DNA from: Rhodococcoides corynebacterioides
Lineage (GTDB): Bacteria; Actinomycetota; Actinomycetes; Mycobacteriales; Mycobacteriaceae
Length of the DNA: 64,000 nt
Assembly (NCBI RefSeq): GCF_019834675.1
Contig: NZ_JABUBU010000005.1
Span: 62,001 to 126,000, forward strand
Direction: 5' to 3'
Shown here piece after piece: positions 42,819-50,434 of this stretch. A program made the position numbers and the translations under genes. The stretch's first letter is position 1, and each line of letters opens with the position of its first letter. Under the pieces are notes generated by a model. That model was not told where the DNA came from, made no database searches, and was given only the letters and a program-made list of their open reading frames with translations.

Positions 42819-43217
42819 ATGTCTTCGATCACCACGCTCGACAAGGACACCGTTCTCGCGCGCGCTCGCGCCGCGATCGACACCCGCACCCGCTACGTCG
42901 AATTTCTTTTCGACGCCGCAGCCGCCGCCTCCGCCGCACACACCGCGGCCGAAGCCGCCCGCAGTGCGGCGGCGGACGCCGACACCGCACTGGCGAAGGC
43001 GTACAAGGACGCCGTCGACGCCGGCTGGACGCCGGCCGAACTGAAGTCCGCCGGCCTGCCCGCACCGGCCTCCCCGCGTAAGCCGTCGCGGCGCGCGTCG
43101 GGTCGACGCATCCGCCCCGCCATCGATACACCCGCCGACACCGCGGTCGGCGACGGGGACGGCTCGACTGGCGCCGTCGACGCTCGCGCCGCGGGCGGTG
43201 CGGAGGTCCACCAGTGA
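42819..43217 (+). CDS. Ala-rich coiled-coil protein under the second leader
   Basis: ATG 42819, at the end of the leader, gives 132 residues. Residues 8-70 form an Ala-rich helix (LARARAAIDTRTRYVEF, AAAAASAAHTAAEAARSAA), then YKDAVDAGWTPAELKSAGL, a pattern frequent in small actinobacterial DNA-associated proteins. A basic stretch (PRKPSRRASGRRIRP) and an acidic tail follow. No enzyme motif. Its stop overlaps the next gene by GTGA. Being controlled by the same kind of leader as the coupling-protein operon suggests joint regulation with transfer. Confidence 0.6.
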   Translation: MSSITTLDKDTVLARARAAIDTRTRYVEFLFDAAAAASAAHTAAEAARSAAADADTALAKAYKDAVDAGWTPAELKSAGLPAPASPRKPSRRASGRRIRPAIDTPADTAVGDGDGSTGAVDARAAGGAEVHQ

Positions 43218-44256
43218 CGGTCGTGGAGGCGGTGATCACCGACCGGCGGGGCGACGGCAGCGGCCCACGCAGTGTGCACACACACGGGGTGTTCCCGGAC
43301 GAATCCGCAGCGACCTGCTTCGTGCGGAACCAGCTCGTCGCCCTCCCCGCTCGCGGGGTCACCGACGTGCACGTGAGCCTGACCGCGCTCGGCGGAGACG
43401 ACACCGCGCGGCCGCTGCATGACGTCTTCGGCGCGGTGGCCACCGTCGCGGCCGAGTTCGACACTCCCCCGGCCGTCGAACGGGACCTCGCCGCAACACT
43501 GACCCGCGCCGCCCGCAGTCGCCGCGTCGACGTCGCCGCCGTCCTCGAACGGGCGGCGGCAACCGCGGCGGCGAACGTCGGCGGCGCCGACCTACTGCTC
43601 GCAGCCTCACCGGAATCAGTGGCGGCGCACCACGTGTCCGCGTTGGCCGGCCTGGGCACCGATCCGGAACTGCCGCTACTGCGGCGCACCGAACCGGTGG
43701 TGCTCTATTCCGAAACGCGCGACCAACAGCTCGACGACTACGGCATCCGCGAACTGTGCACGCGGGACACCGTCGCGATTAGGGCGGAGCTGCGCCCGCC
43801 GACCGTGACGGTGCGCCGCGGGAGGAGTTGGATGCGGAGCTGGCGGCGGTGCAGACGCTCTGCGAGGCAGACGTGGAGACGTACGTGGCGACGTGGATCG
43901 CGGCGGCGACGTCGCGGGCCCGCGACCTCGGGTTGCCCGACGATGTGCCGGTGCTGCTGTCGACCGATGCCACCGAGAGTTACGACGACGGGGATCTCGA
44001 ACCGCTCTACGACTACGCCTTCGCTACCGTCGCGTTGCCGGGGTGCGGGTACACCCCGACCACGTACCCGCACCGCGACGCCAGCGGGATGCCGGACGTC
44101 GAGGCGTTCGTCGACGCCGAACGCACCGCAAGCCGCTCGTATCGAGATCGCGCCGCCAGCGCTCGCAACAAGCACAGTCGACGCGAATCCGGTGTTGAGC
44201 GTGCTGCAGGCGAACCCCCCTCAATCCAGAAGCGTCGTCCTCGGAACCCCTTCTAA
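43214..44256 (+). pseudogene. Frameshifted hypothetical gene
   Basis: From GTG 43214 a protein-like phase runs to about 43775 (VVEAVITDRRGDGSGPRSV ... LYSETRDQQLDDYGIREL). It then turns into Arg-rich nonsense, while the phase one step over takes over a normal acidic sequence (GAPREELDAELAAVQTLCEA ... DDVPVLLSTDATESYDDG). In that second phase TAG at 43780-43782 limits where the switch can be, about 43783-43815. The C-terminal part LEPLYDYAFATVALPGCG recurs at 47365-47520. There is no heptamer slippery site, so a mutation (or sequencing error) is more likely than programmed frameshifting. Family unknown. Confidence 0.6.
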
Positions 44257-44261
44257 CGCGA

Positions 44262-44292
44262 CGAGGGCCCCACCCTCAGGGTGGGGCCCTCG
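44262..44292 (+). terminator. Perfect 14-bp bidirectional hairpin
   Basis: CGAGGGCCCCACCC at 44262-44275, loop TCA, exact complement at 44279-44292. It sits between the end of the frameshifted gene (+) and the end of the secreted-protein gene (-), so it can terminate both. Confidence 0.8.
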
Positions 44293-44303
44293 CGCGGGGC
44301 TCG

Positions 44304-44684
44304 TCAGCGGCAAGCAGCGAGACCCGTGGGCGTCCGGTACCACTTGCCGGACTTGAACCCGATGTTCTTGCAGACCTGCGAGTACGAGTGGTAGATCGTC
44401 TTCTCCGTCGGCTTGATGTTGCCCGCCGCGTAGAGGTACTTGCAGTCGACGCCGTTCTTCCTGTCGACAGCGGTCTTGTAGTAGTGCTTCGGCGACGCAC
44501 CCCTCGGGCTAGTCATCTGCTGGGCCGGAGTGCGGTCGTAACAGTACTGGTAGTACTCGATTACTCCGCCGTTGTGGACAGGGCCGGCAGAGGCGGCGGG
44601 AGCGATGACGGTGAGTCCTGCGGCGACCATGGCGAGTGTCGCCAGAACGGTGCCGACGGCTCGTTTCAGAGCGAAGAGAGACAT
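44304..44684 (-). CDS. Small secreted protein
   Basis: ATG 44684, with GGAGGAAC just upstream on the minus strand, gives 126 residues. A clean signal peptide (LATLAMVAAGLTVIAPAASA, cleavage near residue 33) leads to a mature, Tyr- and Lys-rich domain with four Cys (YCYDRTP, VDCKYL, QVCKNIG, LAACR). These probably form two disulphides. The basic exported domain is unlike neighbouring proteins and I cannot place it in a family; a small exotoxin, bacteriocin or wall-binding protein are all possible. Its 5' leader holds two stable hairpins, one of tRNA-minihelix form. Confidence 0.6.
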   Translation of the reverse strand: MSLFALKRAVGTVLATLAMVAAGLTVIAPAASAGPVHNGGVIEYYQYCYDRTPAQQMTSPRGASPKHYYKTAVDRKNGVDCKYLYAAGNIKPTEKTIYHSYSQVCKNIGFKSGKWYRTPTGLAACR

Positions 44685-44702
44685 CTGTTCCTCCGGTTCG
44701 TC

Positions 44703-44770
44703 GAGGGCGTTGTGCCCTCATGTCCGCGGAAGCCACCGGTATCGAACCGGAGAGATTGGCTTCCGCGGAC
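44703..44770 (-). promoter_or_regulatory. Two-hairpin 5' leader with a tRNA-minihelix-like element
   Basis: On the minus strand, 44770-44722 begins GTCCGCGGAAGCCA and ends with its exact 14-nt complement. Between the arms lies CCGGTTCGATACCGG, which has the form of a tRNA T-arm (G-TTCGATA-C with a GC stem). The result is an acceptor-stem plus T-arm shape without D or anticodon arms. A second hairpin, GAGGGC/GCCCTC (44703-44719), follows before the GGAGGAAC ribosome site of the secreted-protein gene. It could be a tRNA-derived remnant, an attachment-site scar or a translation control element. Confidence 0.45.
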
Positions 44771-45810
44771 TTGCCTGGGAGATCCCATCTTCGCGAGCAT
44801 CTGACTCGCGGGATGACTTCCTCGACAGCGCCCCCTGGTTCCCGCGCCGGTTGGCGCCGATGCGGAGGGGGCCTGAACGATTCAGTAACAAGGGAAGTTA
44901 ATACAGACCGACTGGGCCGTCAATAGTTGAGAGTCACCAAAAGCCGGGCCCCTGTGGGGTCCGGCCAGTGGCGGAGTACGTGGCGCGCCAACACCGCGCA
45001 CCCAATGGGCTCCCAGGCAAGGAACCGTTTATATATAGATCGCCTCGCGGCTGACCTATACGAGAAACATAAGTGCTCAGGGCACTATTCGCCTCTCGAT
45101 CAGAGGATTTTACGCACACCCCGCTTACAAGAGCAACACATTAGACGCAAGGCCTCTGACCTCGGTTTATGCAGCCGAGTAGTCACCTGCCACCCCGATC
45201 TTGCCTCACCGGGTGCAGTTCTACCTGTGTCCACGTTCCGGTATGACCGTTGAAGACGCGGCCGTCGGCGGTGACGTGGCGGGTGTCGCGCTCGGCCATG
45301 CCTCTATCAGCGGTGATCCGACGCCTTCTCCTGTCGGCGGCGACACTCGGGGAGACGTGAGAAACGCCAGGGGACTCGGAGCCATACCGACCGAAGACGA
45401 CCAGGTCACCGGGGTGGGTGACGTGGTCGAAGAAGATAACGGGGGACCTCCCCCTCGGCCCGGTCGGGGACGGCTCCCCACTGGTGCGGCCCTCCGGTGC
45501 GGTGCACCTCGGGTGGTGCGGGCGCCCCCTGTTGTGGGGGCACCCGCACCGGGTGAGGGGGTGCTACTCCTCGGCGGTGTCGGCGGTGAGCTGCTGGTGG
45601 GCCTGCTCGGGGTGAGTTCGGCCGCGTGAGCTGCGCGGCCGGCGGTTGTCCCCGGTGGTGGGTCCGACCCCGGTTGTGGGTGCCTGAGATCGAGCGCAGC
45701 GGCCGGGAAATCTTGGGCATCCACACGAGGAACACGGTCGGTCCACGGCTGGGGGCAGCCGTCTGGTGAGCCTCCCGCCTCCGGTCGCCGCGGACTGCTG
45801 CAATAGCAGG
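44771..45810 (+). other. About 1 kb with no confident gene; possible gene remnant on the minus strand
   Basis: 44880-45240 is unusually AT-rich for the window, with a hairpin GCCGGGCCCC/GGGGTCCGGC at 44944-44966 and many stops in all phases. In 45240-45640, the minus strand reads, in one phase, SPVIFFDHVTHPGDLVVFGR followed by GVSHVSPSVAADRR and HVTADGRVFNGHTGTW. This looks protein-like but has no start or clear family, and the coding appearance switches phase upstream of it. I interpret it as decayed coding DNA. No origin-type iterons were found. Confidence 0.35.
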
Positions 45811-47154
45811 ATGAACAGCGGCGACGCACCGGTCGATGAACCGAAACCAGAACACTTATGGCGGTGGGTCATCGCCGGCACCATCGCAACCACGGTTATC
45901 GGCGCGGCGCTCTTCTACCTGTTCGCGTGGCAGCAAGGCGGTCACGTGTGGAACTGGTCGCTACGCGAGACAACTGGTCAGCAAATTTTCGATTCGGCTC
46001 GCACTACGGTCGCTCTCGTTGGCGTCATCGGACTCGGCGGCGCGGCACTGCTCGCCTACCGCCGCCAGCGCACAACCGAGCGAAGCACAGCGCTCAGCAG
46101 TCAGGCAGTGACACTCAGCCGCCAACAGTTCACACACGATGAAGTACGCATACTCCGAGAGCGCTACACCTCGGCAGCTGAGCAACTAGGGTCAGATTCG
46201 TTCGCCATCCGGCTCGCCGGTGTCTACGCCTTCGCATCCCTCGCCGACGACTGGGCGGAGGCCGGCAACACCTCGGAAAGACAAGTTTGTATCGACGTGC
46301 TGTGCGCGTATCTCCGCACACCGACCGGGGGGGGGAGGGATCTCGCGTCAGCCACTGACGCAGATTCAGGCACATCCGCCGGGCTGAATGCTCAAGAAGA
46401 GCAGGTGCGATCAACCATCGTGCGTGTCATCGCCGACCACACTCGCGATGCCCGCCGCGTCGGAGCTCGTACAGCCCAAGTGCTGAAAGCGCCGTGGAAA
46501 AACTGCGACTTCGACCTCAGGGGAGCTCGACTGACCAACATAGACTGGAGTCACTGCCAGTTTCTCGGGGCTCTCGATCTGTCGGGTGCGCACTTCATCT
46601 CTGGCGCAGATTTCAGCAGTTGCGTTTTCGAGCGTGTCTCGTTCGTAGACGCGAGGTTCGGTTCCGAACAAGAGGGTTCGCCGACTACCGTTCGCTTCCA
46701 GGACTGTCTGTTCACCGAGGCGGACTTCGAGTGGGCAAGGTTCTTTGTGAGCGTGGACTTCGCTCGGGCTACGAACCGGGGCACGCTCAGATTCGACCTG
46801 GCCTCGTTCCGTGGTCTACGGACCAATTTCCACGAGATGACCTTCGAAACCGGGAGCGGGACAACGTTTAATGCGGCCGACTTCGCGGGGGCAGTTCGGT
46901 TCACGTCCGGAACGTTCGAAGGCGCGGTCGAGCTGTCACTGGCGAGTTTTGCCGAGGTCAGCACGCTCAGCTTTCGCACACCGAAGAGCTGGGATGTGCC
47001 GCCGACCCTTCCTTGGTCAGAAGACGGTGAAGTGCCATCGTTCATGGACTCCGGGTGGCCGCCGCCGATTCCCGCCGAGACAGACGGCGCTGCCAAGAGC
47101 GATGCGCGAGACGCTGCTGCACGTGGAGCAACCGAACCGAAGACTGACAACTAA
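45811..47154 (+). CDS. Membrane-anchored pentapeptide-repeat protein
   Basis: ATG 45811 gives 447 residues; the frame is open upstream to 45766. Two spans (about 19-40 and 64-84) are followed by a helical region with RYTSAAEQLGSDSFAIRLAGVYAF. This signature precedes pentapeptide domains in a large Streptomyces/Rhodococcus family (usually Y-T-x-A-x-x-Q-L-G-S-x-x-x-x-R-L-G-G-I-Y-A). Residues about 228-400 are degenerate pentapeptide repeats (FDLRGARLTNIDWSHCQF, GADFSSCVFERVSF). The family is common but its role is unknown; anchoring to the membrane argues against a free DNA mimic. The region downstream is decayed. Confidence 0.75.
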   Translation: MNSGDAPVDEPKPEHLWRWVIAGTIATTVIGAALFYLFAWQQGGHVWNWSLRETTGQQIFDSARTTVALVGVIGLGGAALLAYRRQRTTERSTALSSQAVTLSRQQFTHDEVRILRERYTSAAEQLGSDSFAIRLAGVYAFASLADDWAEAGNTSERQVCIDVLCAYLRTPTGGGRDLASATDADSGTSAGLNAQEEQVRSTIVRVIADHTRDARRVGARTAQVLKAPWKNCDFDLRGARLTNIDWSHCQFLGALDLSGAHFISGADFSSCVFERVSFVDARFGSEQEGSPTTVRFQDCLFTEADFEWARFFVSVDFARATNRGTLRFDLASFRGLRTNFHEMTFETGSGTTFNAADFAGAVRFTSGTFEGAVELSLASFAEVSTLSFRTPKSWDVPPTLPWSEDGEVPSFMDSGWPPPIPAETDGAAKSDARDAAARGATEPKTDN

Positions 47155-47364
47155 TCAGTAAGACCGCGCCCGGTTTCGGGCTGGACGGCTGCCGCAGGCG
47201 TCTTCTACATTCGCAAGCGGATCGAGACGCCGTGCGGGTCGCCTCGGTCGTTCCCAGCACTCCACAGGTGAGTCGAGCAACGGTGCCGCGTCAGCGTGCA
47301 ACCGGGTGCGGTGACTCACCGGGACCGACCGTCTCAAAAGGCCACATTCCATGTCCGCACCCAT

Positions 47365-47532
47365 CTCGAACCGCTCTACGACTACGCCTTCGCCACCGTC
47401 GCGTTGCCGGGGTGCGGGTACACCCCCACCACCTACCCGCACCGCGACACCAGCGGGATGCCCGACGTCGAGGCGTTCGTTGACGCCGAACGCACCGCAC
47501 ACCGTTCGTATCGGGACCGCGTCGGCCGGTGA
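47365..47532 (+). pseudogene. Duplicated 3' fragment of the gene at 43214-44256
   Basis: The phase ending at 47532 reads LEPLYDYAFATVALPGCG and continues to DVEAFVDAERTAHRSYRDR, about 90 per cent identical at DNA level to 43998-44155. It lacks the upstream two-thirds of that gene, so it is a fragment. Copies are direct repeats 3.4 kb apart that bracket the secreted-protein gene and the membrane pentapeptide gene. They could recombine to delete or circularise that block. Confidence 0.7.
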
Positions 47533-47681
47533 CCCCGGCGGCGACGTACCTGCGAAGCGGTTTGTCTGCTCGATTTCGACCGTCTCCGCGCATCTCTTCT
47601 CGGGTGGACGACGACGTGAGCGTGACGGACCGAGGCTGCGGTCGTGAGTTGCCGGTTCTGGTGCCGCGGCCGTCAGACGAC

Positions 47682-47712
47682 GAGAGCCGCAGACCAGTGG
47701 TCTGCGGCTCTC
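47682..47712 (-). terminator. Perfect 14-bp hairpin
   Basis: GAGAGCCGCAGACC, loop AGT, then the exact complement. It lies 178 bp downstream of the minus-strand membrane-protein gene at 47890-48234 and after the plus-strand fragment, so it may end both transcripts. Confidence 0.7.
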
Positions 47713-47889
47713 GACGTGCAAGGGACGGTGCCCGCCAGTGCGCCTCTCGGCAGGTGGCCGCTCGTAGCGGCGAAAGGGGTGGTACCCGGGGCATTGGGAC
47801 CGAACACCGTCGGCCTGTCCAACGACGGGGGCGGCAAAGGTATTCCGGTGTCGTCGGCCGGGACGGCCGGCGTGTGTGCGCGGTGTGGT

Positions 47890-48234
47890 TCAGCGGGGGT
47901 CGGTCGTCCAGGGGCGGTCGGCGCGGTCGTCGTCGGCGACGGCGGTGGTGAGCGACCACGGTTGCTGCGACTGTTCCGGCCGGTCGGTGGCCGCTGGTCG
48001 CTGCGACTGGCTGTGTCCGCGGATCAGCATGGTCATCGCGATGAGGGCGAACACCACGGTCAGCATCAGTCCGCCGTCGGCGGCGGTGAGGTTCCCCCCC
48101 GATGCGAATCCGCGGTCGGCGGTCGCGTTACCGATCAGCATTACCGAGCACATCGCGATCACCAGGACGAGCAGGGCGAGGGTCAGCTTGGTCAGCAGCG
48201 GCATCGAACTGGTGGCCTTACGGAAGTCGGGCAC
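47890..48234 (-). CDS. Small two-span membrane protein
   Basis: The GTG at 48234 has GAGG 9 nt upstream on its strand and gives 114 residues. Two hydrophobic segments (LTLALLVLVIAMCSVMLIG and GGLMLTVVFALIAMTMLI) are separated by a short external loop with FASGGNLTAADG. The C-terminus is Gln/Asp rich. No family recognised. It lies downstream of HicAB in the same direction with a 111-bp gap, and may belong to a separate transcript. Confidence 0.55.
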   Translation of the reverse strand: MPDFRKATSSMPLLTKLTLALLVLVIAMCSVMLIGNATADRGFASGGNLTAADGGLMLTVVFALIAMTMLIRGHSQSQRPAATDRPEQSQQPWSLTTAVADDDRADRPWTTDPR

Positions 48235-48345
48235 AGGGAAGGACCTCTTTTGTCTGGTGGGTCGGACGGCGCCAGGGGGCACCAACACGAAGCCGTCAGC
48301 CGGTGGGCGGCGCACGTCGCCCGTCGGGGTGGAGAACTGCGCTGG

Positions 48346-48732
48346 TCAGGTGTTGACGAGCTGGCTGACGCGTTGGAAGGTCACCCCGAGCAGGGTTCCG
48401 ATGTCGCGGACGGGGACCTGGGCGGCGGCGAGTTCGCGGGCGAACGCGGCGGTGTCGGCGCGGACCTTCGCCTCCTCGGCTTCGAGGCGATCGCGGCGGG
48501 CGCGAATGTCGGCCACGCGGGCGGTGAGGTCACCGTCCCCGGCGGCGAGTTCGACGTGCACGTCGATACTCACCTCGTCGAGCGCAGTGCCGGTCTCGAG
48601 GGCCACCAGTTCACGGGCGGCGGTGTCGACGTCGCCGAGTCGGCGGGCTTGGGTGAGGGCGTCCAGTTCGGGCACGGCGACCATCCACCACTTGCCGTCG
48701 CGGGTCACCGACACCGTGTAGGTCGTGCTCAC
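48346..48732 (-). CDS. hicB: HicB-type antitoxin
   Basis: The GTG at 48732 overlaps the hicA stop; 128 residues. TYTVSVTRDGKWWMVAVPEL and RRLGDVDTAARELVALETG match the HicB partial RNase-H-like fold, which binds and blocks HicA. Residues 60-100 are a coiled coil, and residues 105-127 (VPVRDIGTLLGVTFQRVSQL) form a helix-turn-helix for autoregulation. The toxin gene comes first in the operon, the usual hicAB order. Symbol assigned by family and gene order. Confidence 0.8.
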   Translation of the reverse strand: MSTTYTVSVTRDGKWWMVAVPELDALTQARRLGDVDTAARELVALETGTALDEVSIDVHVELAAGDGDLTARVADIRARRDRLEAEEAKVRADTAAFARELAAAQVPVRDIGTLLGVTFQRVSQLVNT

Positions 48733-48932
48733 TGCTCTCGCGCCTCCTTCATGGCCTTGACGATGTTGCGGTACACACCCGGCGAGATGGTGCGGTGCCC
48801 ATCCGGAACGGTGATCTTCACCGACCCGTCGGCGGACACCCACATCGTGTGCGAGCCGACCGTGCGGAGCGGGGAGAACCCTGCGCCGCGGAGTTCCTTC
48901 TGCACTTTGCGAGTGGGCTGATCCGCGACCAT
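48729..48932 (-). CDS. hicA: HicA-type toxin (mRNA interferase)
   Basis: A 67-residue protein from ATG 48932. KVQKELRGAGFSPLRTVGSH carries the catalytic His 28 in the G-S-H motif, followed by MWVSADGSVKITVPDGH and TISPGVYRNIVKAM, all as in HicA double-stranded-RNA-binding-fold ribonucleases that cut mRNA. Length is normal (about 60-85). The ATG has no ribosome site because the promoter places the transcript start on it. It is neutralised by the HicB gene coupled behind it. Confidence 0.85.
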   Translation of the reverse strand: MVADQPTRKVQKELRGAGFSPLRTVGSHTMWVSADGSVKITVPDGHRTISPGVYRNIVKAMKEAREQ

Positions 48933-48938
48933 GATTCT

Positions 48939-48968
48939 AGTCTAGCCTACTGGACTGTTTCTAGTCAA
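48939..48968 (-). promoter_or_regulatory. Leaderless hicAB promoter with CTAG-rich operator
   Basis: On the minus strand TTGACT (48968-48963) and TAGACT (48944-48939) are 18 bp apart, and the latter ends 6 nt before the hicA ATG, predicting a leaderless mRNA. The element is full of CTAG/GACT half-sites (GACTAG, TAGGCTAG, GACTAG), suggesting that HicB binds across the promoter. Confidence 0.6.
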
Positions 48969-48993
48969 TCGCGCTAGACGAATGCAGGCGACG

Positions 48994-49236
48994 TCAGAAC
49001 AGGACGTGTTGTGCGTCGGCGGCGGCTCGGTCGCGGTCGGCGCACCACAGGGAATGCAGGTGCCGGGCGACGCGGGAGTGCACACCGAGGTCGTCGGCGA
49101 GCGTGGCCCAGTCGGCGTTGCGGGCGAGTTCGGTGCCGAGCCAGCGGCCGGCGTCGACTCCGTCTGCGGTGAGCGTCCCGTCGGCGGTGAGGTACCGATC
49201 TGGATCCGCGACGGCCGCGTCCTGGTGCTGCGTCAT
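48994..49236 (-). CDS. Small hypothetical protein coupled to DnaB-N-like gene
   Basis: ATG 49236, within TGATG at the end of the upstream gene and after AGGAGG, gives 80 residues. DPDRYLTADGTLTADGVDAG and WATLADDLGVHSRVARHLHSL suggest a small helix-turn-helix-like or helical protein. It ends ADAQHVLF. No family recognised. Being coupled to a DnaB-N-like protein, it may be a replication accessory. Confidence 0.55.
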   Translation of the reverse strand: MTQHQDAAVADPDRYLTADGTLTADGVDAGRWLGTELARNADWATLADDLGVHSRVARHLHSLWCADRDRAAADAQHVLF

Positions 49237-49853
49237 CACTGCATTCCTCCTGATCGAAAGGCATTCAGGCGGTTCCACGCGGCGCGCTGCTCGCGGCCGA
49301 GCTGAACCATGTAGTCGAACAACTCCTCCTCCGGTCCCTGTTCGGCGGCCTGGGTGATCCGCTGTCCGGCGATGTGGAACGACCGCCGGTAGGACTGGGA
49401 GAGCACGATGTCGGCGTAGTGCACGGCGGAGACGGCGGGGGCGTCGGCGGTGACGACGTCGGCGAGCACCCGCCGCAGCGGGGCGTCCTTCTGCCCTCCC
49501 CCGGCGCGATGGATCACCGCGGCGACGGAGGCGGGGTCGTGCGGCCGGTCCTCGGTGACGAGGGCGGCGACGACGGTGAACAGTTCGGCGTGCGTCGGGT
49601 TCTCGAAGTCGCCGGGGGTGAGCGCGGTGGCGACGCGGGTCGTGTCGGCGGGCTCGGTGGACCACATGAGGGCGCAGAGGGTGAGCGATTCCGGGTCGGT
49701 CCGCGGGTCCAGTTCGCCCTGCTCGTCGACGGTGGTGTCACCGGCCGATGCGGCGACGGGCGCAGTGTCGGGCGCGAGGTCGCGGACCGCAGCGTCGTGG
49801 CCGGCCGCATCGTCGTCGGGGCCTTCGGTGGGGACGGCTCGGAGTGCGCTCAC
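49236..49853 (-). CDS. DnaB N-terminal-domain-like protein
   Basis: The GTG at 49853 gives 205 residues. After a disordered acidic stretch, residues about 65-175 (SLTLCALMWS, ATALTPGDFENPTHAELFTV, HYADIVLSQSYRRSFHIAGQ) follow the N-terminal collar domain of replicative helicase DnaB, including the F-x-x-P-x-H-x-x-L-F motif. No RecA-like motor is present, so it is not a helicase. Stand-alone DnaB-N proteins occur on actinobacterial plasmids, where they may load or compete with host DnaB. It is followed by a coupled 80-residue gene. Confidence 0.7.
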   Translation of the reverse strand: MSALRAVPTEGPDDDAAGHDAAVRDLAPDTAPVAASAGDTTVDEQGELDPRTDPESLTLCALMWSTEPADTTRVATALTPGDFENPTHAELFTVVAALVTEDRPHDPASVAAVIHRAGGGQKDAPLRRVLADVVTADAPAVSAVHYADIVLSQSYRRSFHIAGQRITQAAEQGPEEELFDYMVQLGREQRAAWNRLNAFRSGGMQ

Positions 49854-49879
49854 GGCTCTCACCTGCTCTCGTGTGGTGG

Positions 49880-50113
49880 TCAAGCGGCGGCGAGTTCGGC
49901 GATGCGGCCGTCGCGGTATCCGGACCAGTGGGTGCTCTCGTCGACCACGACGACGGGGGCGGCGAGGTAACCGAGGGCCATCACGTAGTCGCGGGCGTCG
50001 GCGTCGAGGCTGATGTCGACGGCGGTGTAGTCGATGCCGGCCTTGTCCAATGCACGGAAGGTGGCCTTGCATTGGTAGCAATTCGGCTTGGTGTAGACGG
50101 TCACCGCAGACAT
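49880..50113 (-). CDS. NrdH-type glutaredoxin-like protein
   Basis: ATG 50113 gives 77 residues starting MSAVTVYTKPNCYQCKATFR. The redox C-x-x-C is CYQC, followed by LDKAGIDYTAVDISLD and LAAPVVVVD with the cis-Pro, then HWSGYRDGRI, the NrdH C-terminal motif. NrdH donates electrons to class Ib ribonucleotide reductase using thioredoxin reductase. Mobile elements often carry one, perhaps to support DNA synthesis. It lies 26 bp upstream of the DnaB-N-like gene and is probably in the same operon. Confidence 0.85.
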   Translation of the reverse strand: MSAVTVYTKPNCYQCKATFRALDKAGIDYTAVDISLDADARDYVMALGYLAAPVVVVDESTHWSGYRDGRIAELAAA

Positions 50114-50434
50114 AGCTCGGGCCCTTTCGGTATTCACTGAGATTACTTCTATCCTATCCCCCATTTCTCTATCGAGCAATAATGTGAGGCCTTTTCACGG
50201 TAACGATTTTGTTGCGCATACCGTTGGTTCGCAATACTTCTCACCAGATCGCGTTTGCGGACTCGCGCGGAAAAGTCGCGGCGATACCGCACGTTAGCGG
50301 TTTACCCTACCGGCCAATCACGATTATCGGAAATGCGTAGTGACGCGGCGGTCCTTTTCCGCGCGTCAAGACCGCGGCAAACGGAATTGGCGACTTGCAT
50401 GCCCATGCCCCCGGATGGGCGATACGGTCGCGTT
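50114..50434 (+). other. Divergent intergenic region
   Basis: A 321-bp AT-richer stretch between the NrdH gene (-) and a DUF2510 protein gene (+). It contains several possible -10 boxes on both strands (for example TACTTC, TATCCTATC near 50145-50160) but no clear operator. The plus-strand phase of the DUF2510 gene is open through it, but protein-like sequence starts only at about 50435. Confidence 0.5.

Noticed and set aside
44722-44770. A complete tRNA gene
   Set aside because: Only an acceptor-like stem and a T-arm-like loop are present; there is no D arm, anticodon arm or CCA, and 49 nt is too short.
45201-45640. A plus-strand protein gene of about 140 codons
   Set aside because: Composition is a Gly/Pro/Ala shadow, and the minus strand shows more protein-like but broken sequence; neither gave a supportable gene.
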